The notes beneath the pieces were generated by a model. The model was not told the DNA's origin, searched no databases, and was given only the letters and a program-made list of their open reading frames with translations. From CAVOOW01 sp963697675 (GTDB taxonomy: Bacteria; Actinomycetota; Actinomycetes; JACCUZ01), in NCBI GenBank assembly GCA_963697675.1, contig CAVOOW010000010.1, positions 186,001 to 250,000 of the forward strand: a stretch of 64,000 bases of DNA, given 5' to 3'. Both the position numbers and the translations under genes were made by a program. Shown piece after piece: positions 46,896 to 56,319 of the stretch (the first letter of the stretch is position 1; each line of letters begins with the position of its first letter).

Positions 46896-47777
46896 CTACC
46901 GGCCCCGCAGCTGCTCGTCGGCGGCCGCGAGCACGTCGACGATGTCCCGGCCGAACCGCACGTTGCACGGGTGCTCCACCGCGCCGTACTCGACGATCGC
47001 CATCAGCTCGCTCAACGCGACCCGCAGCGCTGCCGGCGGATCGTCGAAGCCGGCCGGCATCCAGGACCGGCCCCGCGCACCCCAGATGGCCAGGTCCTGG
47101 ACCGTGGCCGCAGGCGGCGCCTCGAGGCTCACGGTCAGCACGCTGGTCGCGCCGGAAGTGTGGTGCAGCAGCAGGTTCGTCGTGTCCCGCTGCCCGCGCT
47201 CGGCGGTGACACGATCGACCGGCCCGAAGACCACCATCACGATCGACAGGATGTGCGGTGTGAGATCCCACAGGCCGCCCTTGTCGTGGCGCCACTGCGA
47301 GTCGGCGTAGGGGCTGCCCTCGGCGAACGTGGCGCCCAGCCAGTGCGCGGTCGCGCCGTCCCAGTCGGAGGTCGTGGTCACGTCGGCGAGCCAGTCGCGC
47401 ACCGCAGGCACGAAACGGCTGGTCAGGAACACGACCGAGGCGACGCCAGTCGCCGAGACGGCGTCCACCAATGCGTCGCTGTCCTCGCGGGACAGTGCGA
47501 TCGGCTTGTCGAGCAGCAGGTGCTTGCCGGCGCGTGCCGCGCGTGTTGCCAGTGGTGCCTGCACGTCAGGCGGCACGGAGAAGGCGACCGCGTCGACGTC
47601 GCCGAGAAGTGCGTCGAAGTCGTCGTACGCGCGTGCGCCGTGCTCGTCGGCGAGGGCGCTCACCGCCTCGGGTCGCCGCCCCCACACCCCGACGAGTTCA
47701 GCTCCGTCCGTCCCGGCGATCGCGGGGGCGTGCGTGACGCGTGCCCAGTGTCCTGTCCCGACGAGCCCAAATCGCAT
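46896..47777 (-). CDS. Gfo/Idh/MocA-family oxidoreductase
   Basis: 293 residues from ATG 47777. An N-terminal Rossmann domain, FGLVGTGHWARVTHAPAIAG, is followed by VAFSVPPDVQAPLATRAARAGKHLLLDKPIAL, the conserved EKP-like lysine region, and a C-terminal sheet domain (GGLWDLTPHILSIVMVVFG). These reduce or oxidise sugar-like substrates with NAD(P). It follows the sulfate ATPase gene by 31 bp on the same strand and may be read through from it; a functional link is not evident. Confidence 0.88.
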   Translation of the reverse strand: MRFGLVGTGHWARVTHAPAIAGTDGAELVGVWGRRPEAVSALADEHGARAYDDFDALLGDVDAVAFSVPPDVQAPLATRAARAGKHLLLDKPIALSREDSDALVDAVSATGVASVVFLTSRFVPAVRDWLADVTTTSDWDGATAHWLGATFAEGSPYADSQWRHDKGGLWDLTPHILSIVMVVFGPVDRVTAERGQRDTTNLLLHHTSGATSVLTVSLEAPPAATVQDLAIWGARGRSWMPAGFDDPPAALRVALSELMAIVEYGAVEHPCNVRFGRDIVDVLAAADEQLRGR

Positions 47778-47808
47778 GGGCGACAGAGTAGAGGGAAAGC
47801 TGTGACGG

Positions 47809-48774
47809 TCAGGGGGTTGCGACCGGGATCGCTGCGCGGTGAGGCGCGCGCCGCACGTACACGGTGAGGCCTGGCTCGAGCCCGAACTGCTCGGCCGTGC
47901 CGCGGGTGACCTGCGCCCAGATGTCGTCGCCATTGACCTTGAGGTCGACGCGCACCTCGAAGCCGAGCCGCGTGACGCGCAGGACTGTTGCCTCAACCGT
48001 GTCGGTCTCCGGCACGGCGAACAGCTCGATGTCGTGCGGTCGTACGAGCTCGCCGGCCAGCTTGGTGACCGGCCCGAGGAAACCCATCACGAAGTCGTTC
48101 TCCGGCGTGTCATAGAGCGCGTCGGGCGAGCCGATCTGCTCGACCTTTCCGTTGGCCATGACCACGATGGAGTCGGCGACCTCCATGGCCTCTTCCTGGT
48201 CGTGGGTGACGAACACCGTGGTGACGTTGACCTGCTCGTGCAGGTGCCGCAGCCACGCGCGCAATTCCTTGCGCACCTGCGCGTCCAAAGCTCCGAACGG
48301 CTCGTCGAGCAGCAGCACCTGCGGCTCGACTGCGAGCGCGCGCGCCAGCGCCATGCGCTGGCGCTGGCCACCGGAGAGCTGCGACGGATACCGGTGGGCG
48401 AAGTTCTCCAGGTGCACGAGTTCGAGCAGCTCGTTGACGCGCTTCTTGATCTCCGCCTTGGGCCGCTTGCGGATCTCGAGCCCGAACGCGACGTTGCGAT
48501 AGACGCTCAGGTGCTTGAACGCCGCGTAGTGCTGGAACACGAACCCGACACCGCGCTGCTGGGCCGGCAGCCGGGTGGCCACCTTGCCCTCGATCTCCAC
48601 GGTCCCCGAGTCGGGCTGCTCGAGCCCGGCGATGACCCGCAACAGCGTCGACTTCCCGCCGCCGCTGGGACCGAGCAGGGCGGTCAGTGACCCGGTCGGG
48701 ATCTCGACCGTGACGTCGTCGAGGGCGACGAAGTCGCCGAACAGCTTGTTGACGTTCAGGGCCTTGATGCTCAT
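47809..48774 (-). CDS. cysA: sulfate/thiosulfate ABC transporter ATP-binding protein
   Basis: 321 residues. Walker A GPSGGGKST, signature LSGGQRQRMALARALA, Walker B VLLLDEPFGALD and switch VFVTHDQEEAMEVA. The CysA-type N-terminus GDFVALDDVTVEIPTGSL and the C-terminal regulatory domain (DIELFAVPETDTVEATVLRV) support sulfate import rather than another anion. It overlaps the cysW stop by 4 bp and is fourth in sbp-cysT-cysW-cysA. Intact. Confidence 0.92.
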   Translation of the reverse strand: MSIKALNVNKLFGDFVALDDVTVEIPTGSLTALLGPSGGGKSTLLRVIAGLEQPDSGTVEIEGKVATRLPAQQRGVGFVFQHYAAFKHLSVYRNVAFGLEIRKRPKAEIKKRVNELLELVHLENFAHRYPSQLSGGQRQRMALARALAVEPQVLLLDEPFGALDAQVRKELRAWLRHLHEQVNVTTVFVTHDQEEAMEVADSIVVMANGKVEQIGSPDALYDTPENDFVMGFLGPVTKLAGELVRPHDIELFAVPETDTVEATVLRVTRLGFEVRVDLKVNGDDIWAQVTRGTAEQFGLEPGLTVYVRRAPHRAAIPVATP

Positions 48775-49562
48775 CGCGTTATCTCCTTGGGTCGCAGGGT
48801 GCGGCTTACCAGCAGTGCAACCACTGCGGACAGGACCAGCACGAGCGCCGCTGCGTAGGCGGCCTGCTGGTCGAAGTTCTGATAACGCTCCTGCACGAAC
48901 AGCGTCACCGTTTGGGTGCGCCCGACCAGTCGGCCGGACACGACGGCGATCGCGCCGTACTCGCCGAGCGAGCGGGCCAGCGCGAGCACGATGCCGTAGG
49001 CGAGCGCGCCGCGGATGGAGGGCAGGGTGATGCGGCGGAATGTCTGGTACGTGCTGGCCCCGAGCGTGGAGGCCGCCTGCTCCTGGTCGTCGCCGATCTC
49101 TTCCAGGACGGGCGCGACGGCGCGCACGACCAACGGGATGCAGACGAAGATCGTCGCCATCACCATGCCGGGGATCGAGAAGATGATGTTGATGCCGATG
49201 CCGGCGAGTGCCTTGCCGGTGCCGGTCGTGCGGCCGTAGACGAGCACCAGGGCAAGGCCCACGATCACCGGGCTGACCGCGAGCGGCAGGTCGATGAGTG
49301 CGTTGAGGATTCGTTTTCCGGGAAAGCGATAGCGCACCAGCAGGATCGCGGCGGTCACGCCGAAGAGGGTGTTCGCGAGGACGGCGTAGAAGCTCACGAC
49401 CACGGTGATCTGGAACGCGTGCATCGCGGCGGCGGTGCTGAGCGCGTCGATGACCGGCCCGATGCCGTTCTCGAAGGTACGGACGAAGATGATCCCGACG
49501 GGCAGGACGAGCAGCATCGTCAGGTAGATGAGAACACTGATGCGCAGTCCGGTCTTAACCAC
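48771..49562 (-). CDS. cysW: sulfate ABC transporter permease CysW
   Basis: 263 residues from GTG 49562, with about six membrane segments. It includes ALIDLPLAVSPVIVGLALVL and the EAA-type loop GDDQEQAASTLGASTYQTFRRITLPSI that contacts the ATPase, then ALARSLGEYGAIAVVSG. The start overlaps the cysT end by 8 bp. It forms the transmembrane channel with CysT. Intact. Confidence 0.92.
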   Translation of the reverse strand: MVKTGLRISVLIYLTMLLVLPVGIIFVRTFENGIGPVIDALSTAAAMHAFQITVVVSFYAVLANTLFGVTAAILLVRYRFPGKRILNALIDLPLAVSPVIVGLALVLVYGRTTGTGKALAGIGINIIFSIPGMVMATIFVCIPLVVRAVAPVLEEIGDDQEQAASTLGASTYQTFRRITLPSIRGALAYGIVLALARSLGEYGAIAVVSGRLVGRTQTVTLFVQERYQNFDQQAAYAAALVLVLSAVVALLVSRTLRPKEITR

Positions 49563-50451
49563 GACGGGCCGCCCAACGCTGCAGCAGGTCGAGTCCCAGG
49601 AGAACGGCCAGCGACACGATCAGCAGAACGGTCGCGACGGCGGCCGCACCGGTGATGTTGTCGCTCTCGAGCTGGTTGAAGATGTGCACGGACGCCACCT
49701 GGGTCTTGAACGGCAGGTTTCCCGAGATGAGCACGGTGGACCCGAACTCGCTCATCGCGCGGGCAAATGCCAGCGCGGTGCCGGCCGCCATGGCGGGCAC
49801 GATGTTCGGCAGGATGATCCTCAGGAAGATCTTCGTCGGGCTGGCGCCGAGCGAGGCCGCCGCCTCCTCCATCTCCCGGTCGAGCTCGAGCAACACCGGT
49901 TGCACGGTGCGGACGACGAAGGGCAAGGTCACGAACAGCAGTGCGACCACGACACCGGAACGGGCATAGGCGAGGTTGAGACCGACCGGGCTGTTGGTTC
50001 CGTAGATCGTCAGCAGCGCGAGGCCGGCCACGATGGTGGGCAGCGCGAACGGCAGGTCGATCAACGTGTCCAGGACCGCGCGTCCCGGCAGCTTGTCCCG
50101 AACCAGCAGCCAGGCTGTGGCCGTGCCCATGATCAGGTTGATGAACGCCACCAGCAGTGAGGCGCCGATCGTCAGCTTGAGCGACGACCAGGCTTCGGGG
50201 CGCGTGACCGCGTGCCAGAAGCCGCCCAGACCGTCCTCCATTGACGTCCACACGACAGCGGACAGGGGGATCAGCACGAGGATGCTCATGTAGAGCACCA
50301 CCATGCCCAGACCGATCGCCGGCCCGCGGTGTCCCGGCGTGGTCAGCGGCCGACCCGGCTGGTGGGCCGAACGCCGCCGACGCCGCCGCGAGCCCCTCAG
50401 GCCGAGTGCGATAGTCGGCGCGGGCGGGGCCTCCTCCTCGAGGAGACCCAC
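49555..50451 (-). CDS. cysT: sulfate ABC transporter permease CysT
   Basis: About 298 residues. The start is uncertain: GTG 50451 is chosen, and TTG 50478 directly after the sbp stop is possible. A basic N-terminal extension (LRGSRRRRRRSAHQP) precedes six membrane segments. Motifs include TLIDLPFALPTIVAGLALL and the EAA loop REMEEAAASLGASPTKIFLRIILP, then ALAFARAMSEFGSTVLISG. Closely similar in layout to CysW, its partner. Intact. Confidence 0.9.
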   Translation of the reverse strand: MGLLEEEAPPAPTIALGLRGSRRRRRRSAHQPGRPLTTPGHRGPAIGLGMVVLYMSILVLIPLSAVVWTSMEDGLGGFWHAVTRPEAWSSLKLTIGASLLVAFINLIMGTATAWLLVRDKLPGRAVLDTLIDLPFALPTIVAGLALLTIYGTNSPVGLNLAYARSGVVVALLFVTLPFVVRTVQPVLLELDREMEEAAASLGASPTKIFLRIILPNIVPAMAAGTALAFARAMSEFGSTVLISGNLPFKTQVASVHIFNQLESDNITGAAAVATVLLIVSLAVLLGLDLLQRWAARRG

Positions 50452-50482
50452 ACCCGCGCCGTTGGGGGGACTGGTCAACGAG

Positions 50483-51529
50483 CTATTTCTTCTCGACCGA
50501 GACACCGAGGCTGCGCTCGATCTCCGTGACGATGCCCTTGTCGACGTCGAAGTACTTCGTGGCCACCGCGTCCCATCCACCGAGGTCCTGGATGGTGAAC
50601 AGACCAGAGGGAGTCGGGAAGTCCTGGCCAGCCGTGTCCGCACCCTCGGTTGTCGGGCGGTAGCCGTTCTCGGCGAAGAGCTTCTGCGCCTCCGGCGAGT
50701 GCACGAAGTCCAGGAAGGCCTTGGCCTCCTTGGGGTGCTTGCTGTTGCTGGTGACCGCCGCCGGGTTCTCGATCAACAGTGTGTCGTTCGGGATCACGTA
50801 ATCGACTGCCTGGCCGTTCTGCTGGGCGAAGATCGCCTCGTTCTCATAGGAAATGAGGACGTCGCCCTTGCCGCCGGTGAACGTCTGCAAAGCAGCCCGA
50901 CCGCTGTCGTCCTGGACCGAGACGTTCCTCAGGACCTTGGTGAGGAAGGCGGTTGCTTCGGCATCGGTCTTGCCGTGCTGCGTCTGGGAGCCGTAGATGC
51001 CCATGATGTTCCAGCGCGCCGCACCCGAGGAGAACGGGTTGGGCGTGATGACGTCCACGCCCTTCTTCGTCAGGTCGGCGAAGGTCTGGATGTTCTTCGG
51101 GTTGCCCTTGCGGACGACCAGGGCGACGACGGAGTCGGTGACCATGCCCTTGTACTCGTCGCTGTTCCAGTCCGCGGCAACGATGTTGGCCTTGACCAGT
51201 CGAGTCATGTCGGTCTCGAGCGAGAACTCGACGAAGTCCGCCGGAAGCCCTGACTCGACGGCCCGGCTCTGGTCGCCGGAGGCGCCGTAGGACTGGGTGA
51301 ACTTCACGTTCTTGCCGGCACGGGTCTTCTGGAATGCGGCGATGATCTTCTCGTACGCCGCCTGCGGTGTGGAGTAGGCCACCAGAGAGAGCGTGACCTC
51401 CTTCTTGGCCTTGCCGTCACCGGACGCGGCGTCAGAGCCACCGGTGCTGGCGCAGGCGGCCAACGAAAGCGCGGCCGTTACTCCTGCTGCGACCAGCGCG
51501 ATGCGCCGTCGTCCCGTCCTGAACTCCAT
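50483..51529 (-). CDS. sulfate-binding lipoprotein
   Basis: 348 residues. The start is ATG 51529, because GGAGAAAGG lies eight bases upstream; the in-frame ATG at 51547 overlaps that site. The signal peptide ends in a lipobox, LSLAACAS. The mature protein has the sulfate-binding pattern LVAYSTPQAAYEKIIAAF, YGASGDQSRAVESGLPADFV and NPFSSGAARWNIMGIYG. It delivers sulfate or thiosulfate to CysTWA and heads the operon. Confidence 0.92.
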   Translation of the reverse strand: MEFRTGRRRIALVAAGVTAALSLAACASTGGSDAASGDGKAKKEVTLSLVAYSTPQAAYEKIIAAFQKTRAGKNVKFTQSYGASGDQSRAVESGLPADFVEFSLETDMTRLVKANIVAADWNSDEYKGMVTDSVVALVVRKGNPKNIQTFADLTKKGVDVITPNPFSSGAARWNIMGIYGSQTQHGKTDAEATAFLTKVLRNVSVQDDSGRAALQTFTGGKGDVLISYENEAIFAQQNGQAVDYVIPNDTLLIENPAAVTSNSKHPKEAKAFLDFVHSPEAQKLFAENGYRPTTEGADTAGQDFPTPSGLFTIQDLGGWDAVATKYFDVDKGIVTEIERSLGVSVEKK

Positions 51530-51543
51530 GAGGAAACCTTTCT

Positions 51544-51573
51544 CCATTAGCTAACTGGTCTTGGAGGACTATA
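51544..51573 (-). promoter_or_regulatory. promoter and palindromic operator of the sulfate operon
   Basis: On the minus strand a TATAGT -10 box (51573-51568) is followed at about +1 by the near-palindrome CCAGTTAGCTAATGG (51558-51544), which ends at the ribosome-binding site of the binding protein. A repressor there would block initiation. Just upstream a perfect GGCGCA-N6-TGCGCC dyad (51582-51599) overlaps the -35 region. Confidence 0.5.
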
Positions 51574-51696
51574 CGACGATCGGCGCACGAGATTGCGCCA
51601 AAATTGAGACGGCCAGAGAAATTCAGCCGTTCGTGTGACCCAGATCACGGACATATCGGACGAGCCGTCACGCTGCGTTGTCTTCCCGCTCCGTAA

Positions 51697-51770
51697 ACAC
51701 GCCGTCTACATGCCGGAGACACGCCGTCTACAACTGCGACGTGCGGGCGACACGCCGTCGACACGCCGGC
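51697..51770. repeat. ACACGCCGTC repeat cluster
   Basis: ACACGCCGTCTAC occurs at 51697 and 51719, ACACGCCGTCGAC at 51750 and ACACGCCGGC at 51761. Spacings are 22, 31 and 11 nt. The cluster ends at the last codons of the allantoinase gene. Confidence 0.6.
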
Positions 51771-53106
51771 TAGGCGCGATCCAGCCCGATCAGGCGGCCG
51801 TGGGGCTGCTCCTCGGCCGTGTCGACGCCGCGCAACCAGGTGCGGCGTACGACGCCGCTGAGCGCGCGCCGCTCGTACGGCGTCAGGGGGTTGCGGTGGT
51901 GCAGCGCTGCGGCATCGACGGTGAACGTCTCGTCAGGTGCGAAGGCCACGAGGTCTGCAGCCACGCCTACGGCGATCTGTCCCTTGGGCAGCCGGGTCTG
52001 GCGGGCCGGCGCGTGCGCCATCCACCGCACGACGTCGGTGAGAGCGAACCCCCGGGCCCGGGCGGCTGTCCACACCAGCGGCAGGCCGAGCTGCAGGGAC
52101 GCGATGCCGCCCCACGCGACGGCGAAGTCTCCGGACGCCTTGAGGTCGGCCGTGCAGGGCGAGTGGTCGGAAACGACCTGGTCGATCACGCCGTCGCGCA
52201 TCCCCTGCCACAGCGCGTCCTGGTTGGCCCGGCCGCGGATCGGGGGGCAGCACTTGTAGGCGGTCGCGGCGTCGGGCACGTCCTCGGCGACCAGCGTCAG
52301 GTAGTGCGGACAGGTCTCGGCACTGACGCCGAGGCCTTGCTGCGCGGGCGGCGGCGAGGGCAGGCAAGCGCGCTCGCGGAGGAGAGGTGCAGCACGTGCA
52401 CCCGGGCGCGGGTGGCACGGGCGAGCTCGACCAGTCTGGTGATCGCTTGGTCCTCGGCCTCGTGCGGGCGGCTCGCCACGAAGTCCGCATACCTGGTGCC
52501 GTGCGGTGGCGTGGCTGCGTCGATGACGGCGGGATCCTCCGCGTGCACGACGGTGAGTGCGTCCCAGGGCTGCACGGTCCGGAGCGCATCGGCCAGTTCG
52601 GCATAGCTGACTTGGGGAAACTCGTCGACGCCTGAGGGCACGAGGAAGGCCTTGAAGCCTACGACGCCGGCGTGGTGGAGCCCGGCAAGGTCGGCCAGGT
52701 TGCCCGGCACGATGCCGCCCCAGAACGCGACGTCGACATGCACCTTGCCGCGTGCGGCGGCTTGCTTGACCTCGAGTGCCGCGACGGTTGTGGTCGCCGG
52801 GATCGAGTTGAGCGGCATGTCCACCAGCGTCGTGACGCCGCCGGCAGCGGCCGCGCGTGTGGCGGTCGCGAAGCCCTCCCACTCGGTGCGGCCGGGTTCG
52901 TTGATGTGGACGTGGCTGTCGACGAGTCCCGGGATCAGCACCTGGTCATCGGCGAGATCGACCCTGGCGAGCGCGGCGGGTGGGTCGTCGTAGTCGGCGA
53001 TGGCCACGACCACCCCGTCCCGGACGGCCACCGACACCGCGCGTACCTCACCATCGGTGCCCACGACCGCCCGCCGCGCCCGCACGACCAGCTCCACCTC
53101 CGCCAT
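51770..53106 (-). CDS. allantoinase (frameshifted)
   Basis: A cyclic amidohydrolase, about 446 residues when restored. The first frame from ATG 53106 has the metal site DSHVHINEPGRTEWEG, the bridging lysine in VGFKAFLVPSG, VVHAEDP and HVLHLSSA. A frameshift near 52350 separates it from GLGVSAETCPHYLTLVAED, the aspartate in VSDHSPCTADLK and the closing beta domain. The NEPGRTEWEG and ETCPHYL segments favour allantoinase over dihydroorotase. No other purine-degradation gene is in the window. Confidence 0.82.
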
Positions 53107-53117
53107 GCCCGCAGGAT

Positions 53118-53202
53118 TCGACCACGTTCAGCAGGCTGTACGGACGGTTCGCTATGCGTGCACGCCTTGCGAACCGTCCGCCGACCTGCTGAACGTGGTC
53201 GA
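53118..53202. repeat. 85-nt interrupted palindrome upstream of allantoinase
   Basis: Outer arms of 18 bp (53118-53135 and 53185-53202) pair perfectly. Inner arms CGGACGGTTCG (53141-53151) and CGAACCGTCCG (53170-53180) also pair perfectly; the loop is 18 nt. It fills most of the 121-bp gap between pirin and allantoinase. No U-run follows. Confidence 0.9.
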
Positions 53203-53227
53203 CTCCCGGGAGGCTTGGGCGGTTGGG

Positions 53228-54190
53228 TCAGGTGCGGGCGGCGGGGATGGAACCGAGGCGGCCGGCCTGGAAGTCGGCGAACGCCTGGCGCACCTCGGCC
53301 TCGGTGTTCATGACGAACGGGCCCGCCCAGGCCAGCGGCTCCTTGATCGGGCGTCCACCGAGCACCAGCACGTCGAGGGCCGGTGTGTGGCTGTCCTGGC
53401 TCGTGTCGGCGCGCACGGTCAGCGTGTCGCCGGCGCCGAAGACCGCCAGCTGCCCGCCTCGCAGCGGCTGCTGCTTCGCGCCAACGCTGCCCTTCCCGGA
53501 CAGCGCGTAGACCAGCGCGTTGAAGTCGGCGCGCCACGGCAGGGTCAGCTCGGCGCCCGGCGAGAGCGTCGCGTGGGCGAGCGTGATCGGGGTGTAGGTC
53601 GACCCCGGTCCCGCGTGCCCCGCGAGGTCACCGGCGATCACGCGTACGAGCGCGCCGCCATCGTCGGAGGACAGCAGGGCCACCCGCGAGCCGCGGATGT
53701 CCTGGTAGCGCGGCTCGTTCCACTTGGCGGCCGCCGGCAGGTTGACCCAGAGCTGGAAGCCGTGGAAGAGACCGCCACTGGTCACGAGGTGCTCGGGCGG
53801 GGTCTCGATGTGCAGGATTCCGGCACCGGCAGTCATCCACTGCGTGTCGCCGTTGGAGATCAGGCCTCCTCCACCGTTGGAGTCCTGGTGGGCCATCTCC
53901 CCGTCGATCATGTAGGTGACGGTTTCGAAGCCACGGTGCGGATGCCAGGCGGTGCCTCGCGGCTCGCCCGGGGCGTAGTCGACCTCACCCATCTGGTCGA
54001 GGTGTACGAAGGGGTCGAGCAGGCGCAGGTCGACGCCCGCGAAGGCGCGCTTGACCGGGAAGCCCTCTCCCTCGAAACCGCTGGGCGCGGTCGTCACGGA
54101 CACGACCGGGCGGTCGCGTTCGCGGGAGGCGGCATCGGGGACGGGGAGGCGGGGGAGGGTGAGGACGTCGTCCACGGTTACGGCAGGCAT
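53228..54190 (-). CDS. pirin family protein
   Basis: A 320-residue intact bicupin. The metal ligands are in HPHRGFETVTYMIDGEM and GILHIETP, the canonical three histidines and a glutamate of pirin. The second half (PITLAHATLSPGAELTLPW) closes the other barrel. Pirins are iron proteins acting as redox-sensitive co-regulators or quercetinase-like dioxygenases. The upstream interval contains GTTG-CGTAAA-CAAC, a possible operator. Confidence 0.92.
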   Translation of the reverse strand: MPAVTVDDVLTLPRLPVPDAASRERDRPVVSVTTAPSGFEGEGFPVKRAFAGVDLRLLDPFVHLDQMGEVDYAPGEPRGTAWHPHRGFETVTYMIDGEMAHQDSNGGGGLISNGDTQWMTAGAGILHIETPPEHLVTSGGLFHGFQLWVNLPAAAKWNEPRYQDIRGSRVALLSSDDGGALVRVIAGDLAGHAGPGSTYTPITLAHATLSPGAELTLPWRADFNALVYALSGKGSVGAKQQPLRGGQLAVFGAGDTLTVRADTSQDSHTPALDVLVLGGRPIKEPLAWAGPFVMNTEAEVRQAFADFQAGRLGSIPAART

Positions 54191-54426
54191 GTTGCGTAAA
54201 CAACTACTCTCGTTGCAGTGATTCCCGCGGCCGTGCCGTCGGCCCGAACGCGGTTCGCTGACAGCTCGCCGGGTCGGCCCGGAAGCGGTCGACGTCTATC
54301 CTGTCGCGAAGCTCACGCCGGCGGACTCGGCGCGGTGAATGACAGTGGTGTCATTACCGCCTACCATGAGCCGGACAGCCTGCCCTGAAGATGCCGACCG
54401 CTCGAGCGGTCACCGCGAGGAGCCCG

Positions 54427-54732
54427 ATGGACGCCGCCAACTCCTACCGTGCGATCAGCCCGGATGCCGCGGCCCAACTGACCCCGCGCGACCAGGAGAT
54501 CCTGGCGTTCGAGCGGCAGTGGTGGAAGTACGCGGGTGCCAAGGAGCAGGCCATCCGCGAGCTGTTCGACATGTCGGCGACGCGCTATTACCAGGTGCTC
54601 AACGCGCTGATCGATCGCCCTGAGTCACTCGCCTGTGACCCCATGTTGGTCAAACGGCTGCGCCGGCTGCGCTCTGCACGGCAACGCGCCCGTTCGGCCC
54701 GTCGCCTGGGAATAGACGTCTCTGAGCGCTAG
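54427..54732 (+). CDS. DUF3263-domain protein
   Basis: 101 residues from ATG 54427, with GAGGAG upstream. The domain core is LTPRDQEILAFERQWWKYAGAKEQAIRELF followed by YYQVLNALIDRPESLACDP and an arginine-rich tail, the pattern of the actinobacterial DUF3263 family. The helical arrangement resembles an HTH, so a regulatory role is possible. It lies 13 bp before the LytR_C-type gene. Confidence 0.88.
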   Translation: MDAANSYRAISPDAAAQLTPRDQEILAFERQWWKYAGAKEQAIRELFDMSATRYYQVLNALIDRPESLACDPMLVKRLRRLRSARQRARSARRLGIDVSER

Positions 54733-54745
54733 CGTCTGATTCGTC

Positions 54746-55342
54746 ATGAATCCGGACCCTCGCGTCCGCAGGGGGGCGCATCGCACCAGCCGCGCCGCGA
54801 CGGCAACGCTGCTGCCCTCACTGCTGGCCATCCTCGCAGTCACCTCGCTGATCACTGCCCTGTATGTGTGGCGCGGCGAGGAGGCGAAGCCGCCGTCGGC
54901 TGCCGCATCGTCCGGGACGCCCACGCCGCAGGCGGACCCGACGACGACGCCGCCCGCCACCACGACCACAGCAGCGACCGAGCCGGTGAAGACGACGACC
55001 AGCGCTCCGGCCACCCCGACGAAGACCAAGACGAAGACGAAGAAGGACACGGCTGCCGAGCTGCGGGCCAGCGTCGCGATCGTCGTGCTCAACCAGACCT
55101 TCCGCAGCGGCCTCGCCGCGACGGTCGCGACCTGGCTGCGCGAGAAGGGCTGGACGGTCAGTTCCGTCGGCAACTTCCGCGGAGTCGTGCCCGCCACCAC
55201 CGTCTACTACCCCGTCGGCATGGAAGCCGCTGCCAGCGCCGCGGCCAAGAACCTGCCGACGCCGCCCCGGGTCCTGCCGCGCTTCGGCAACCTGTCCGAG
55301 AGCCGGCTGACCGTCGTCGTCACGACCAACTACCCCAGCTGA
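54746..55342 (+). CDS. LytR_C-domain membrane protein
   Basis: 198 residues: a short cytoplasmic N-terminus, one transmembrane helix (LLPSLLAILAVTSLITALYVW), a Thr/Pro/Lys-rich extracytoplasmic linker and a C-terminal alpha/beta domain (VAIVVLNQTFRSGLAATVA, WTVSSVGNFRG, TTVYYPVGMEAAA). This domain is found at the end of LytR-CpsA-Psr wall-attachment proteins and as a stand-alone module next to DUF3263 genes in actinobacteria. The catalytic LCP domain is absent. Confidence 0.85.
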   Translation: MNPDPRVRRGAHRTSRAATATLLPSLLAILAVTSLITALYVWRGEEAKPPSAAASSGTPTPQADPTTTPPATTTTAATEPVKTTTSAPATPTKTKTKTKKDTAAELRASVAIVVLNQTFRSGLAATVATWLREKGWTVSSVGNFRGVVPATTVYYPVGMEAAASAAAKNLPTPPRVLPRFGNLSESRLTVVVTTNYPS

Positions 55343-55347
55343 GCAGG

Positions 55348-56172
55348 ATGGGCCTGCCCACCCCGTCCAGCGAGGCCGGTCGCGCAGGTCTCGCTGCGCT
55401 GCTCGACCGCCCCGGCGCAGCGCTGCTGGGGCTCGACTTCGACGGCACGCTGGCTCCGATCGTCCCCGACCCGGACGCGGCGCGCGCCCACCCCGACGTA
55501 CCCCCTGCGCTGGTTCGGCTCGCGCCCCGCCTCGGCCGGGTCGCGGTGATCACCGGTCGACCGGCCCAGATCGCCGTGGACTACGCGAGCCTCGCCGACG
55601 TCGACCGGCTCGTCGTGCTGGGCCACTACGGGCTGGAGCGCTGGGAAGGTGGCCGGGTCACCGCACCCGCGGACGACCCCGCCGTCGCGGCGGCGCGGTC
55701 CAGGGTCCCTGCGCTGCTCGCCGAGCTGGGCGTGGCGGACGCCTACGTCGAGGACAAAGGGCGTGCGATCGCTGTGCATGTACGACGCGCGGCCGACCCG
55801 CTGGCCGCGTTCGATCTCGTGGCGCCCCGCTTGCGAGCGCTGGCCGACGAGCTGGGCCTCGCGGTGGAGCCCGGGCGCATGGTGGTCGAGCTGCGACCGG
55901 CCGGTGGTGACAAAGGGGACGCCGTACGAGCGCTCGTGGCCGAGCAGACGCCCTCGGCGGTCGTGTTCATCGGCGACGACCTCGGTGACCTGCCCGCCTT
56001 CGCCGCGGTTGAGGCGCTGCGTGCCGACGGACTGCCAGGCCTGCTGGTCTGCAGCGGTTCGACCGAGGTGACCGAGGTGGCGGCGCGTGCGGATCTTGTC
56101 GTGGACGGTCCTCCTGGGGTGGCCTCACTTCTGCAGACCCTGGCCGACGAGCTCGACCGCCGCGCCGGCTAG
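55348..56172 (+). CDS. otsB: trehalose-6-phosphate phosphatase
   Basis: 274 residues from ATG 55348. HAD motifs are LLGLDFDGTLAPIVPD, VITGRPAQI and FIGDDLGDLPAFAAVEAL, with a substrate-binding VEDKGRAIAVHVRRA. It removes phosphate from trehalose-6-phosphate made by OtsA. It converges with otsA at 56320. Intact, and a relative of the broken phosphatase at 14499. Confidence 0.92.
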   Translation: MGLPTPSSEAGRAGLAALLDRPGAALLGLDFDGTLAPIVPDPDAARAHPDVPPALVRLAPRLGRVAVITGRPAQIAVDYASLADVDRLVVLGHYGLERWEGGRVTAPADDPAVAAARSRVPALLAELGVADAYVEDKGRAIAVHVRRAADPLAAFDLVAPRLRALADELGLAVEPGRMVVELRPAGGDKGDAVRALVAEQTPSAVVFIGDDLGDLPAFAAVEALRADGLPGLLVCSGSTEVTEVAARADLVVDGPPGVASLLQTLADELDRRAG

Positions 56173-56319
56173 GCCGCGTCGCGCCTGCCGGCGCACGGTG
56201 CTGGCGACATCTGGATACGCGTTCGCGCACACCGCCACGTCCGGACCCCACGTACCACTTGTATCCGGATCCGCGAGAAACCGCGCGGTCTGACCGCCCC
56301 TGGCGGGTCCTGTCGCGCC

